A stretch of DNA of 64,000 nucleotides, from assembly GCF_049354825.1 (NCBI RefSeq), contig NZ_CP186480.1, positions 310,001-374,000 on the forward strand, given 5' to 3'. Shown here piece after piece: positions 44,602 to 53,439 of this stretch; position 1 is the first letter of the stretch, and every line of letters starts with the position of its first letter. A model generated the notes under the pieces. The model ran no database searches and had not been told where the DNA came from. It saw nothing but the letters and a program-made list of their open reading frames with translations. The translations under genes and the position numbers were made by a program. Source of the stretch: Novosphingobium sp049354825 (GTDB taxonomy: Bacteria; Pseudomonadota; Alphaproteobacteria; Sphingomonadales; Sphingomonadaceae).

Positions 44602-45417
44602 ATGACGAGCGGAGAAGAATGGCAGGGCCGCGTCGGCCAGAACTGGGCGGGCAGCCACCAGGCCACCGACCGGGCGTTTCGGGGCATCACCGCCGAGCTT
44701 GTGAAGACGATCGACACTTTGCCCGGCCGTGTGATGCTCGACATCGGCTGCGGGGCGGGCGAGCTTGCGCTGGCACTCATCCGACGCCGGCCCGATGCGG
44801 TCATGACGGGCGTCGACATTTCCCCGGACCTGATCGCCTCGGCACGTGCGCGCGCGGGCGACGACGCACGCTGCAGGTTCGCGGTCTCCGACGTGCTGGA
44901 CTGGCAGCCTGATCGCGCACCCGACCTGCTCGTTTCGCGCCACGGGGTCATGTTCTTCGACGACCCGGTGCGCACCTTCTCGCATTTGCACAGCATCGCC
45001 GCACCCGGCGCGTCGCTGGCATTTACCTGCTTTCGCGACCTTGCCGACAACCCGTGGGCGACCGAACCGTCGCGCGCCGTTGGGCGTGCGATGTCGGTCG
45101 CGGATGGCTATGCGCCGGGCCCGTTCGGTTTCCGTGACCGGGACTGGACCGCGGCGATGCTGGCTGCGGCCGGCTGGCGCGACATCACGATGCGCCGCGC
45201 CGACACTGCGTTCATTGCCGGCGAGGGCGACGAGGCCGTCGACCAGGCGACCGCGTTCTTCGCGCGCATCGGCCCGGCCGCCGCCGCGCTTGCGGCGATG
45301 GCGCCCGAGCCGCGCGCTGATGGCCTCGCGGCACTGCGCCGGGCCGTTGCGGCGATGAACAAATCGGGCCGGGTCGCCCCGGCGGCATCGATCTGGGTGG
45401 TCTCTGCAACACGCTGA
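44602..45417 (+). CDS. Class I SAM-dependent methyltransferase
   Basis: A 271-aa methyltransferase. The SAM-binding motif I is VMLDIGCGAGELALALI, followed by the acidic motif II (TGVDISPDLI), FAVSDVLDWQP and LLVSRHGVMFFDDP. The C-terminal region carries no second domain. The substrate cannot be told. The small, soluble ubiE/COQ5-like layout fits a small-molecule or tRNA substrate. It sits between recA and a diacylglycerol-kinase-like gene, with which it may be cotranscribed. Confidence 0.88.
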   Translation: MTSGEEWQGRVGQNWAGSHQATDRAFRGITAELVKTIDTLPGRVMLDIGCGAGELALALIRRRPDAVMTGVDISPDLIASARARAGDDARCRFAVSDVLDWQPDRAPDLLVSRHGVMFFDDPVRTFSHLHSIAAPGASLAFTCFRDLADNPWATEPSRAVGRAMSVADGYAPGPFGFRDRDWTAAMLAAAGWRDITMRRADTAFIAGEGDEAVDQATAFFARIGPAAAALAAMAPEPRADGLAALRRAVAAMNKSGRVAPAASIWVVSATR

Positions 45418-45462
45418 GCCGCCGTGCGGAACTGCCGGCCGCCCCGCGCATTCGTCCCCCCA

Positions 45463-46365
45463 ATGGCCCAGCCCCTTCCTGTCATCATCAACGCCTCGGG
45501 CGGGACCGCCACCCGGCTGGGCGACAAGCTGGCCGACACGGTTCACGACGCTTTCGACAAGGCTGGACGGGCGATTGCGCTCGCATTGGTCGAGGGCAAG
45601 GATATCGTCGCCGCGGTGCAGCGCCACGTCGGCAAGCGTGCGGTCGTGGTCGGCGGCGGCGACGGCACCCTGGGCGGGGCGGCCGGCGTGCTGGCCGATT
45701 CGCGTACGTCGCTCGCGATCCTGCCGCTCGGCACCCGCAATCACCTTGCCCTCGAACTTGGTATCCCGGAGGACTTGCCCGAAGCGGCGTCGGTCGCGGT
45801 CGATGGTTATCACCGCCAGATCGATATCGGCTGCGCTGGCAAACGAGTTTTCGTCAATAATGCCTCGCTCGGCATCTACACCTGCCTGGTGCGCGAACGC
45901 GAAGCCCATTCCGCGCCCAAGTGGCTGGCCACCGTGCCGGCCGCGGTGGCGACGGTCCGCCAGTGGCGCGCACAGGCGTTCGATCTGGTCGTCGATCGCA
46001 AGCGGCGCGATCTGCGCACGCCGCTGCTGTTCATCGGGAACAACCGCTATTCGTTCGCCAAGGGCAAGGTCGGCGCGCGCGAATCGCTCAGCGACGGGAC
46101 CCTTTCGCTTTATGCGGTCGCGGCGCAGCGTCCGCTCGGGCTGGCCGCATTCGCGGCGCGCGCGCTGGTCGGGCGTGCCGACCCCTCGAACGACTTCGAA
46201 GAGGAATTCGATGCCAGGCGGATCGTGGTGGACGGCAAGGGCCCGATCGACGTCGCGCTCGACGGCGAGGTCGTTTCGCTGACCCGCCCGGTAGTGTTCA
46301 AGACGCTGCCCGGCGCCCTTAGCGTGATCGTGCCCGAACCGAAGCGGGGCAAGCGATCGAAGTGA
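45463..46365 (+). CDS. Diacylglycerol kinase family lipid kinase (YegS/DgkB-like)
   Basis: A 300-aa lipid kinase with the catalytic domain first: the nucleotide loop VVGGGDGTLGGAAGVL (GGDGT signature), PLGTRNHLALELGIP and VNNASLGIYTCLV. The C-terminal beta-domain (PLLFIGNNRYS, SDGTLSLYAV, IDVALDGEVV) is typical of the DAGK/sphingosine-kinase superfamily. Candidate substrates are diacylglycerol, ceramide or, in sphingomonads, sphingoid lipids; sequence alone does not decide. The ATG is at 45463 (MAQPLPVIINAS), because an upstream start lacks a ribosome-binding site. Confidence 0.88.
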   Translation: MAQPLPVIINASGGTATRLGDKLADTVHDAFDKAGRAIALALVEGKDIVAAVQRHVGKRAVVVGGGDGTLGGAAGVLADSRTSLAILPLGTRNHLALELGIPEDLPEAASVAVDGYHRQIDIGCAGKRVFVNNASLGIYTCLVREREAHSAPKWLATVPAAVATVRQWRAQAFDLVVDRKRRDLRTPLLFIGNNRYSFAKGKVGARESLSDGTLSLYAVAAQRPLGLAAFAARALVGRADPSNDFEEEFDARRIVVDGKGPIDVALDGEVVSLTRPVVFKTLPGALSVIVPEPKRGKRSK

Positions 46366-46379
46366 TCGGTTAACGCCGC

Positions 46380-46405
46380 TTGTTCCGCGGCGCGGCGCCC
46401 TATAT
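46380..46405 (+). promoter_or_regulatory. Promoter of alaS
   Basis: TTGTTC at 46380 and CTATAT at 46400-46405 are 20 nt apart, and CCTATATC is close to the Caulobacter-type -10. The expected start (about 46413) is only three bases before the alaS ATG (46416), and there is no ribosome-binding site. Confidence 0.5.
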
Positions 46406-46415
46406 CGGCTCGGTC

Positions 46416-49067
46416 ATGCTGACGACGAACGAAATCCGCCGGTCTTTCCTCGATTACTTCGGTTCGAACGGGCACGAGGTGGTGCAGAGCGCGCCGCTGG
46501 TGCCCTACAACGACCCGACCCTGATGTTCGTCGCCGCCGGCATGGTGCCGTTCAAGAACGTATTCACGGGGCTGGAGACGCGGGCCGTCCCGCGCGCCAC
46601 CTCGTCGCAGAAGTGCGTCCGCGCCGGCGGCAAGCACAACGACCTCGACAACGTCGGCTACACCGCGCGCCACCTCACCTTCTTCGAGATGCTCGGCAAT
46701 TTCAGCTTCGGAGACTATTTCAAGGAACGCGCGATCGAGCTGGCCTGGGGCCTGGTCCATAAGGAACTGGGCCTCCCGAAGGACCGTCTGACCGTCACCG
46801 TCTATCATACCGACGACCAGGCCTTCGACCTCTGGAAGAAGATCGCCGGCCTGCCGGACGAGCGGATCATCCGCATCGCCACCAAGGACAACTTCTGGGC
46901 GGCCGGGCCCGACGGCCCGTGCGGTCCCTGTTCGGAAATCTTCTACGATTACGGGCCCGACGTGCACGGCGGCCCGCCGGGATCGCCCGAAGAGGACGGC
47001 GACCGGTTTGTCGAGGTATGGAACCTCGTGTTCATGCAGTACGTCCAGGCGGCAGAGGAGATCGTCGGTGATCTGCCGCGCCCCAGCATCGACACCGGCA
47101 TGGGGCTGGAACGCATCGCCAGCGTGCTGCAGGGCAAGCGCAACGTCTTCGACACGGATACCTTTGCGCACCTGATCGAAAACAGCCAGGCGCTGGTCGG
47201 CGCCGCCAGCGACGACGACACGATCGCCAGCCACCGCGTGATCGCCGATCACTTGCGATCGACCAGCTTCCTGCTTGCCGACGGTGTGCTGCCTTCGAAC
47301 GAAGGGCGCGGCTATGTGCTGCGGCGGATCATGCGCCGCGCGATGCGCCACGCGCACCTTCTGGGCGCGCGCGATCCGTTGATGCACCGCCTGGTGCCCG
47401 CGCTTGTGGCCGAGATGGGCCAGGCCTATCCCGAACTTGGCCGCGCCCAGCCGCTGATCGAGGAAACCCTTCAGCGCGAGGAAATCCAGTTCCGTCGCAC
47501 CCTGGCGAACGGCCTGAAGCTGCTGGACGAGGCCACGGGAACGATGGGCGAGGGCGGCGAGCTGCCGGGCGAAACCGCCTTCAAGCTCTACGACACCTTC
47601 GGCTTTCCCTACGACCTGACCGAAGATGCGCTGCGCGCGCGCGGCATCGGGGTGGACCGGGCCGGCTTCGACGCGGCGATGGACCGCCAGAAGGCCGCCG
47701 CGCGGGCGGCGTGGAAGGGGTCGGGCGAAGCCGCCGCGGGCGAGGTCTGGTTCGACATCGCCGAGCGCGAGGGCGCCAGCGAATTCACCGGCTACACCTC
47801 GACCCAGGGCGAGGGCCGCGTCGTGGCACTGGTCAAGGACGGCGCCGAAGTCGGGTCAGCCGAGGCCGGCGACACGGTCATCGTGCTGACTAACCAGACC
47901 CCGTTCTACGGCGAAAGCGGCGGCCAGGCGGGTGACGCCGGGACGATCGTCGGTCCGGGCGGCCTGCGCTTGACCGTCACCGACACATCGAAGCCGCTGG
48001 GGCGCCTGCACGCCATGCACGCGCGCGTCGAAAGCGGCCGGATCGCCGTGGGCGAGACGGTCAACCTGGCGGTCGATGCCGAGCGCCGCGACGGCACCCG
48101 CGCCAACCACTCGGCCACACACCTGCTTCATTCCGCGCTGCGGCACCGGCTCGGCAACCACGTGACGCAGAAGGGTTCGCTGGTCGCGCACGATCGGCTG
48201 CGGTTCGACTTCTCGCATCCCGCTGCGCTGTCCGCCGCCGACATCGCCGCGATCGAGAGCGAAGTGAACGCCGAGATCCGCCACAACGAGGCGGTCACCA
48301 CCCGGCTGATGAGCCCGGACGAGGCGATCGACGCCGGCGCGATGGCGCTGTTCGGCGAAAAGTACGGCGATGAGGTTCGCGTGCTCAGCATGGGCCGCAC
48401 CGGCGCTGAAGGCCGCAATTATTCGGTCGAGCTGTGCGGCGGCACCCATGTCGACGCCACCGGCGATATCGGCGTGTTCCGCATCATCTCCGAAAGCGCG
48501 GTTTCCTCGGGCGTGCGCCGGATCGAGGCGCTGACCGGCGAGGGCGCGCGCGCCTGGCTGGTGCGCCGCGAGGACGCGCTCAAGGGTATCGCCGCAACGC
48601 TCAAGACCTCGCCCGACGAGGCCGAGGCGCGCGTTGCCGCGCTTGTCGAGGAACGCCGCCGGCTCGAGCGCGAGCTGGCCGACGCGAAGAAGGCGATTGC
48701 GCTCGGCAGCGGTGGCGGGACCGCCCAAGCCGCCGACGAAAGCGTCAACGGCGTCACCTTCAGCGGCCAGGTCATCGACGGCCTGGATGCCAAGGAACTG
48801 CGCGGACTGCTCGACCAGGCGAAGACCCGGATCGGCTCCGGGATTGCGGCGCTCGTCGCGGTCAACGACGGGCGCGCCAGCGTGGCGGTTGCGGTCACCG
48901 ATGACCTTACCGGCCGATTCAGCGCGGTCGATCTCGTGCGCGCAGCCGTCGAGGCGCTGGGTGGCAAGGGCGGCGGCGGGCGGCCGGACATGGCGCAGGG
49001 CGGCGGCCCCGACGGCGACAAGGCCGGGGAGGCCATCGCCGCCATCAAGGGCGTGATCGGCGGTTAG
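46416..49067 (+). CDS. alaS: Alanine--tRNA ligase
   Basis: Class II synthetase, 883 aa. The catalytic domain (about residues 1-240) has RRSFLDYFGSNGHEVVQSAP and MVPFKNVFTGLE. Then come the tRNA-recognition region, the editing domain with the zinc-binding HxxxH (ATHLLHSALRHRL) and CGGTHVDATGDIG, and the C-terminal oligomerisation C-Ala domain (GGGGRPDMAQGGG). The start is ATG 46416 (MLTTNEIRRSF), at the position predicted for transcription initiation. It ends four bases before a convergent 51-aa gene. Confidence 0.97.
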   Translation: MLTTNEIRRSFLDYFGSNGHEVVQSAPLVPYNDPTLMFVAAGMVPFKNVFTGLETRAVPRATSSQKCVRAGGKHNDLDNVGYTARHLTFFEMLGNFSFGDYFKERAIELAWGLVHKELGLPKDRLTVTVYHTDDQAFDLWKKIAGLPDERIIRIATKDNFWAAGPDGPCGPCSEIFYDYGPDVHGGPPGSPEEDGDRFVEVWNLVFMQYVQAAEEIVGDLPRPSIDTGMGLERIASVLQGKRNVFDTDTFAHLIENSQALVGAASDDDTIASHRVIADHLRSTSFLLADGVLPSNEGRGYVLRRIMRRAMRHAHLLGARDPLMHRLVPALVAEMGQAYPELGRAQPLIEETLQREEIQFRRTLANGLKLLDEATGTMGEGGELPGETAFKLYDTFGFPYDLTEDALRARGIGVDRAGFDAAMDRQKAAARAAWKGSGEAAAGEVWFDIAEREGASEFTGYTSTQGEGRVVALVKDGAEVGSAEAGDTVIVLTNQTPFYGESGGQAGDAGTIVGPGGLRLTVTDTSKPLGRLHAMHARVESGRIAVGETVNLAVDAERRDGTRANHSATHLLHSALRHRLGNHVTQKGSLVAHDRLRFDFSHPAALSAADIAAIESEVNAEIRHNEAVTTRLMSPDEAIDAGAMALFGEKYGDEVRVLSMGRTGAEGRNYSVELCGGTHVDATGDIGVFRIISESAVSSGVRRIEALTGEGARAWLVRREDALKGIAATLKTSPDEAEARVAALVEERRRLERELADAKKAIALGSGGGTAQAADESVNGVTFSGQVIDGLDAKELRGLLDQAKTRIGSGIAALVAVNDGRASVAVAVTDDLTGRFSAVDLVRAAVEALGGKGGGGRPDMAQGGGPDGDKAGEAIAAIKGVIGG

Positions 49068-49070
49068 CCT

Positions 49071-49226
49071 TTACTTGCGGGCGTGGGTTTCCGCTTCGGA
49101 TCCACGCGGCAGGTTCTTTTCGGCGCCATCCTGCTGCTGGGGCTGCTTGATGCGGCCTTTTTCCTCGTCGATCTGGGTCGAGGGGGACTGGTCTTCGTCG
49201 CCGCTCATCGGGTCGCGGTCGGCCAT
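49071..49226 (-). CDS. Small hydrophilic protein of 51 residues, function unknown
   Basis: ATG at 49226 opens a 51-codon frame: MADRDPMSGDEDQSPSTQID, then a Gln/Glu/Lys-rich stretch and ETHARK at the end. It is very hydrophilic, charged and probably unstructured, with no cysteine, signal peptide or membrane segment. A good ribosome-binding site (AAGGAGAG) lies 5 nt upstream, which makes this a credible real gene, although it is too short for ordinary gene callers. It converges on alaS (4-nt gap). I do not recognise a family. Confidence 0.65.
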   Translation of the reverse strand: MADRDPMSGDEDQSPSTQIDEEKGRIKQPQQQDGAEKNLPRGSEAETHARK

Positions 49227-49306
49227 GGGTGCTCTCCTTTTCCTACCTTACCAACGCGCTGCGCCGCGTTGGGGTCCCGGTACGCGAAGGGGAAGCAAAG
49301 ACCGGC

Positions 49307-49334
49307 TTGCATCGCCGGGAAGGCGCCGCTAAAG
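49307..49334 (+). promoter_or_regulatory. Promoter of tRNA-Val
   Basis: TTGCAT at 49307 and CTAAAG at 49329-49334 are 22 nt apart, TTG to CTA. The predicted start is about 30 nt before the tRNA. Confidence 0.55.
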
Positions 49335-49372
49335 GCGCCCCCTGCCCGGGCGACCGGGCGCGGTGATGGCCC

Positions 49373-49447
49373 GGGCGTATAGCTCAGTGGTAGAGCACTA
49401 TGTTGACATCGTAGGGGTCGCAAGTTCAATCCTTGCTACGCCCACCA
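49373..49447 (+). tRNA. tRNA-Val (anticodon GAC)
   Basis: A 75-nt cloverleaf including CCA. The acceptor GGGCGTA/TACGCCC is perfect, the D-arm is GCTC...GAGC, the anticodon stem CTATG/CGTAG encloses TTGACAT (GAC), and the T-loop is TTCAATC. It decodes GUC and GUU valine codons. Confidence 0.96.
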
Positions 49448-49455
49448 CCATCCCG

Positions 49456-49490
49456 AAAAGCCCGCCCGGCTGCGCCGCGGCGGGCTTTTT
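49456..49490. terminator. Bidirectional terminator between tRNA-Val and the enoyl-CoA hydratase gene
   Basis: AAAAGCCCGCC (49456-49466) pairs with GGCGGGCTTTT (49479-49489), with T-runs on both strands. It can end the tRNA transcript on + and the hydratase transcript on -. Confidence 0.8.
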
Positions 49491-49495
49491 CGTGG

Positions 49496-50254
49496 CTATT
49501 TGCCTTGCCAGTCGGGCGCCCGCTTTTCGGCAAAAGCGGCGGCGCCTTCGCGCGCGTCCTGGCTGGTGAAGACGCGGTCGTAATGCGGCTTTTGCCGGTC
49601 CCACATCTCCGCATCGTTCCAGGCGTGGGATTCGCGGATGATGGCCTTCGACGCGGCGAGGCCCAGCGGGCCGTTCTTTGCGATCGCCGCGGCCAGCGCC
49701 AGGGCGCCGTCCAGCGCCGGGCCTTCGGTGACGCGGTTGATGAAGCCCAGTTCGTAAGCGCGCGCGGCGTCGATGAAATCGCCGGTCAGCGCCAGTTCCA
49801 TCGCGATGCGCTGCGGAATCTGGCGTGGCAGCCTGGTGACCCCGCCGGCGGCCGCGAACAGGCCGCGCTTGACCTCGGGAATGCCGAACTTCGCGCCTGC
49901 GCCGGCAACGATCAGGTCGCAGGCCAGTGCAAGTTCCATTCCGCCCGCCAGCGCGTAGCCGTCGACCGCGGCGATCAGCGGCTTGCTGGGCGTCCATTGG
50001 CTGAGCCCGCCGAAGCCGCGCCCGTCGACGTGCGGCGATTCGCCGCGCAGGAAGCCCTTGAGGTCCATGCCGGAGCAGAACGTCCCGCCAGCGCCGGTCA
50101 GGATCGCGACCCGCAGCGCCGGATCCGCTTCCAGGCGGTCCATCGCCGCGGCGATCCCCTGCGCGGCGGCCTGGTTCATCGCGTTCTTCGCCTCGGGCCG
50201 GTTGATGGTGACGATCAGGACGCCGTCGCGGGCCTCGGTCAGAACTTCGCTCAT
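49496..50254 (-). CDS. Enoyl-CoA hydratase/isomerase family (crotonase) protein
   Basis: A 252-aa crotonase-fold protein. Oxyanion-hole motifs are AKNAMNQAAAQGIAAAMDRL and the GAGGTFCSGMDLKGF segment. IAAVDGYALAGGMELALACD and the ALTGDFIDAARAYELGFINRV block are typical. The EVKRGLFAAAGGVTRLPRQIP region resembles the carnitinyl-CoA/crotonobetainyl-type subfamily. The precise substrate cannot be set, and the second catalytic Glu is not evident by eye. The start at 50254 has GGAGAG upstream. It could serve the missing hydratase step of leucine degradation, but is 33 kb from that operon. Confidence 0.85.
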   Translation of the reverse strand: MSEVLTEARDGVLIVTINRPEAKNAMNQAAAQGIAAAMDRLEADPALRVAILTGAGGTFCSGMDLKGFLRGESPHVDGRGFGGLSQWTPSKPLIAAVDGYALAGGMELALACDLIVAGAGAKFGIPEVKRGLFAAAGGVTRLPRQIPQRIAMELALTGDFIDAARAYELGFINRVTEGPALDGALALAAAIAKNGPLGLAASKAIIRESHAWNDAEMWDRQKPHYDRVFTSQDAREGAAAFAEKRAPDWQGK

Positions 50255-50318
50255 CTCGCTCTCCATCACAGCCTTGCCTGTCGATGAGCCAGCTGGCGCG
50301 GCCGGTAAAGGCGAAAAC

Positions 50319-50346
50319 TTGCATGGCGGCGCGCCGCTTCCTAAGG
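50319..50346 (+). promoter_or_regulatory. Promoter of icd
   Basis: TTGCAT at 50319 and CTAAGG at 50341-50346 are 22 nt apart. The expected start is near 50354, about 30 nt before the icd start. Confidence 0.5.
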
Positions 50347-50384
50347 ACGCGCCAGAATTTCTCCCCGGTAGAAGCAGGATGGGC

Positions 50385-51608
50385 ATGGCCAAGATCAAGG
50401 TGAAGAACCCCGTCGTCGAAATGGACGGCGACGAGATGACCCGTATCATCTGGCAGTGGATCCGCGAGCGGCTGATCCTGCCCTACCTCGACATCGACCT
50501 GAAGTACTACGACCTCAGCGTCGAGAAGCGCGACGAAACGGGCGACCAGATCACCATCGATTCGGCCGAAGCGACCAAGCAGTACGGCGTGGCGGTTAAG
50601 TGCGCGACGATCACCCCGGACGAGGCGCGGGTCGAGGAATTCAACCTCAAGTCGATGTGGAAGAGCCCTAACGGCACGATCCGCAACATCCTGGGCGGGA
50701 CCATCTTTCGCGAGCCGATCGTGATCCAGAACGTGCCCCGCCTGATTCCGGGATGGACCGACCCGATCGTCGTCGGGCGCCACGCTTATGGCGATCAGTA
50801 CCGCGCCACCGATACGCTGATTCCGGGACCGGGAACGCTGCGGCTGGTGTTCGATGGCGACAACGGCGAATCGCTGGACCTCGAAGTGTTCAAGTTTCCG
50901 TCGGCCGGCGTTGCGATGGCGATGTACAATCTTGACGATTCGATCCGCGATTTCGCGCGCGCCTCGATGAATTATGGCCTCAACCTGGGCTGGCCGGTCT
51001 ACCTGTCGACCAAGAACACGATCCTCAAGAAGTACGACGGCCGCTTCAAGGACCTGTTCCAGGAGGTCTACGAGACCGAGGGCTTCAAGGAAAAGTTCGC
51101 CGCCGCCGGCATCGTCTACGAACATCGCCTGATCGACGACATGGTCGCCAGCGCGCTCAAGTGGTCGGGCAAGTTCGTGTGGGCGTGCAAGAACTACGAC
51201 GGTGACGTCCAGTCGGATCAGGTTGCGCAGGGCTTCGGCTCGCTTGGCCTGATGACCTCGGTTCTGATGACGCCAGACGGCAAGACGGTCGAGGCGGAGG
51301 CTGCGCACGGCACGGTCACGCGGCACTACCGCCAGCACCAGCAGGGCAAGTCGACCAGCACCAACCCGATCGCCAGCATCTTCGCCTGGACGCGCGGGCT
51401 GATGTACCGTGGCAAGTTCGATGGCACCCCCGACGTGGTCAAGTTTGCCGAGACGCTGGAACGGGTCTGCATCGCCACCGTCGAAAGCGGCAAGATGACC
51501 AAGGATCTCGCGATCCTGATCGGTCCGGAACAGCCGTGGATGACCACCGAGCAGTTCTTCGAGGCAATCGTCCAGAACCTCGAGACCGAAATGTCCGGCT
51601 GGGCCTGA
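50385..51608 (+). CDS. icd: NADP-dependent isocitrate dehydrogenase
   Basis: TCA-cycle enzyme converting isocitrate to 2-oxoglutarate. It is the eukaryotic-like type II homodimer: MAKIKVKNPVVEMDGDEMTR, KSPNGTIRNILGGTIFREPI, the substrate-binding GWTDPIVVGRHAYGDQYRAT, and AAHGTVTRHYRQHQQGKSTS (NADP-binding region). I start at 50385; an ATG six bases upstream would leave no spacing from AGCAGG. 407 aa. It overlaps the next start by TGATG. Confidence 0.97.
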   Translation: MAKIKVKNPVVEMDGDEMTRIIWQWIRERLILPYLDIDLKYYDLSVEKRDETGDQITIDSAEATKQYGVAVKCATITPDEARVEEFNLKSMWKSPNGTIRNILGGTIFREPIVIQNVPRLIPGWTDPIVVGRHAYGDQYRATDTLIPGPGTLRLVFDGDNGESLDLEVFKFPSAGVAMAMYNLDDSIRDFARASMNYGLNLGWPVYLSTKNTILKKYDGRFKDLFQEVYETEGFKEKFAAAGIVYEHRLIDDMVASALKWSGKFVWACKNYDGDVQSDQVAQGFGSLGLMTSVLMTPDGKTVEAEAAHGTVTRHYRQHQQGKSTSTNPIASIFAWTRGLMYRGKFDGTPDVVKFAETLERVCIATVESGKMTKDLAILIGPEQPWMTTEQFFEAIVQNLETEMSGWA

Positions 51609-52267
51609 TGACGCGGCGGCGCGCGCTGCGGATCGGGACTTACGGGGCGTTCGCCGCGTTCGTCTCGCCGCTGGCCGCGCCGCAGCTTCTGGCGTTTCCC
51701 TACCATGCCGTCTCGAACGGCAGCGATGTGTGGTCGGAAAGGCCGCTGCCGCAGGCCGAGCTCGACCGCGTGACCGCGCGCGCCGCCGCGCTGGTCGCGG
51801 CAAGCCCGCTCGCCGATCGGTCCGGTGAGCGGCGCCATGTCTTCCTGACGCGCGGTGGTTGGCGCTGGAACTGGCTTGCCTTGCAAAGCCGCGATGCCTT
51901 CGCCGTCACCCGCGCGGTCGGCGGCGCTCTGCTGATGAACCGCAGCGACCTTGCCGGCGACCGGATCGTCAACGGCTATCGCCGCACGCGCACGCTGTCG
52001 GGCGTGCTGGCGCACGAGACCTGCCACGGCATGGAACGAAAACGCCTGGGCATCGTCGCCACCGACATCGCCCTTCCGCAGTGGCTGCGCGAAGGCTATT
52101 GCGACTATGTTGCGCGCGAAAGCACGCTCAGCGATGTGGAGGCCGCCAGGCTTCGCGCCGAGGGGCGCAGCGACCCGGCGCTGGCCTATCACGACGGCCG
52201 CCGCCGCGTTGCCGCGAGGCTTGCCGCCAACGCCGGCAACGTCGAGGCGATGTTTGCCGCGAACTGA
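51608..52267 (+). CDS. Putative secreted or membrane-anchored HExxH metallopeptidase-like protein
   Basis: A 219-aa protein I cannot place in a named family. A basic N-terminus (MTRRRALRIG) and a hydrophobic segment (about 10-30) suggest a signal peptide or anchor. The key feature is LAHETCHGMERKRLG (about residues 136-150), an HExxH zinc-protease motif, followed by an acidic LREGYCDYVARES block (about 162-174) that could supply the third ligand (Glu in REGYCDYV), as in gluzincin-like enzymes. It is translationally coupled to icd by a one-base overlap. Substrate unknown. Confidence 0.75.
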   Translation: MTRRRALRIGTYGAFAAFVSPLAAPQLLAFPYHAVSNGSDVWSERPLPQAELDRVTARAAALVAASPLADRSGERRHVFLTRGGWRWNWLALQSRDAFAVTRAVGGALLMNRSDLAGDRIVNGYRRTRTLSGVLAHETCHGMERKRLGIVATDIALPQWLREGYCDYVARESTLSDVEAARLRAEGRSDPALAYHDGRRRVAARLAANAGNVEAMFAAN

Positions 52268-52270
52268 CCG

Positions 52271-52969
52271 CTATTGCGCGCGGCGCTGGGCGATCTGGGC
52301 CAGTTCCGACGTGGCGATCGGGTTGCCGGGTTCCTCAACCAGGCTGGCGCGGTAAAGCTTTTCGGCTTCGGCCCAATTGGCGCGGTCGAACGCGATGTAG
52401 CCCTGCCCGCGCAGCGCGACCGCGCGCCAATGGTGGCGATCGGCCTCGGCCGGCATCTTTCCGGCCAGAGCCGCAGCGCGCTGATAGGCCTTTTGCGCCG
52501 CGTCGAGCTGCTGCGACTGCACGAGCGCGTAGGCGTATTCGGCCCAGACGTTGGGCCTGTTCCTGTCATGCTTGACCAACACGCCAAGCGTATCGGCGGC
52601 CTCCTCGTTGCGATTGAGCGCGTTGAGAACGAAACCCTTGATAAACATGGCTCGGCACCAGTCATTGTCGACCGAGACGACAAGGTTGGGATCCGACTTG
52701 GCCATGATCGCTTGCAGGAACTGGACGGCATCCCCCGGGCACACCGCACTGGATGACTTGGCGTCGCCCGCGAGCGCCTTGGCGATGATCGGATCGACAA
52801 GCGCCAGGGCGTCATCGAACCGGTTTGCGGCGAGCGCGTCCTGCGCCTTTTCGAGGTCGGTCGGCGTGTGCGGCGTCGCCGCCGGAGCCGGATCGGCAGC
52901 GTGCGCCCCCGGCACGGCGGCCACTTGGGCGGCGGTCAGCGAAGCGGCAAAGGCAAAGGTTTTCAGCAT
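52271..52969 (-). CDS. Secreted TPR-repeat protein
   Basis: A 232-aa protein with a signal peptide (MLKTFAFAASLTAAQVAAVP, cleaved after AHA). The mature part is built of TPR-like helices (ALAANRFDDALALVDPIIAK, GFVLNALNRNEEAADTLGVL, WAEYAYALVQSQQLDAAQKA, GYIAFDRANWAEAEKLYRAS). Two Cys (CPGDAVQ and DWCRAMF) could form a disulfide. It probably acts as a periplasmic scaffold, with partner unknown. The gene converges with the HExxH protein (3-nt gap). Confidence 0.85.
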   Translation of the reverse strand: MLKTFAFAASLTAAQVAAVPGAHAADPAPAATPHTPTDLEKAQDALAANRFDDALALVDPIIAKALAGDAKSSSAVCPGDAVQFLQAIMAKSDPNLVVSVDNDWCRAMFIKGFVLNALNRNEEAADTLGVLVKHDRNRPNVWAEYAYALVQSQQLDAAQKAYQRAAALAGKMPAEADRHHWRAVALRGQGYIAFDRANWAEAEKLYRASLVEEPGNPIATSELAQIAQRRAQ

Positions 52970-53439
52970 GATCGCACCCCCCGGTTGATCAGGCCACGAT
53001 AACGCGCCGGCGCTCCATTGCCAGCGTCTTCGGCGCCAGGTGCTCCTGACATATGCCGTGGCCGGGGATGCGTCGCACAGAGGCACGCCGTCCAGAAGGC
53101 GCAGTGCCAGCGGTTGCCGGGCGCGGCCTCTCTACCTTCGATCGCCGCGGAAATCGCTGAAGACGACGGCGTGCTTGTCCAGCACCGTCACGCCTATCCG
53201 GAAGGTGTTCCTTTCCTACCTCGTTCCCGCCCTTAACCAATCCGGCAAATGGCGATGAATATAATCTGCTGCAAAGGGTTAAGGAAACAGTCCGGAAGGT
53301 GACGCGGCGCGGTAGGATTATCGTTTTCATTCAGGGGCCTGTGGCCCATTTCGTTTGCAAAAACGACGGCGGTCCGTGTCACCCATCGCCGCCGCCAGCG
53401 CCGCGTGACAAATGGCTTCGTCCCCGCCAAGGTGCGGGC
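52970..53439. other. Intergenic region upstream of the Kef-type antiporter
   Basis: 470 bp with no convincing gene. Visible elements: an 8-nt inverted repeat CCTTAACC (53231-53238) / GGTTAAGG (53277-53284), a perfect TATAAT at 53260-53265 between those arms, and two copies of TCCGGAAGGTG (about 53199 and 53291). The last could be part of regulatory sites for the antiporter gene. Confidence 0.4.

Noticed and set aside
52989..53330. A 113-codon minus-strand frame in the gap before the antiporter
   Set aside because: No ribosome-binding site, Arg-rich low-information sequence and no recognisable motif.
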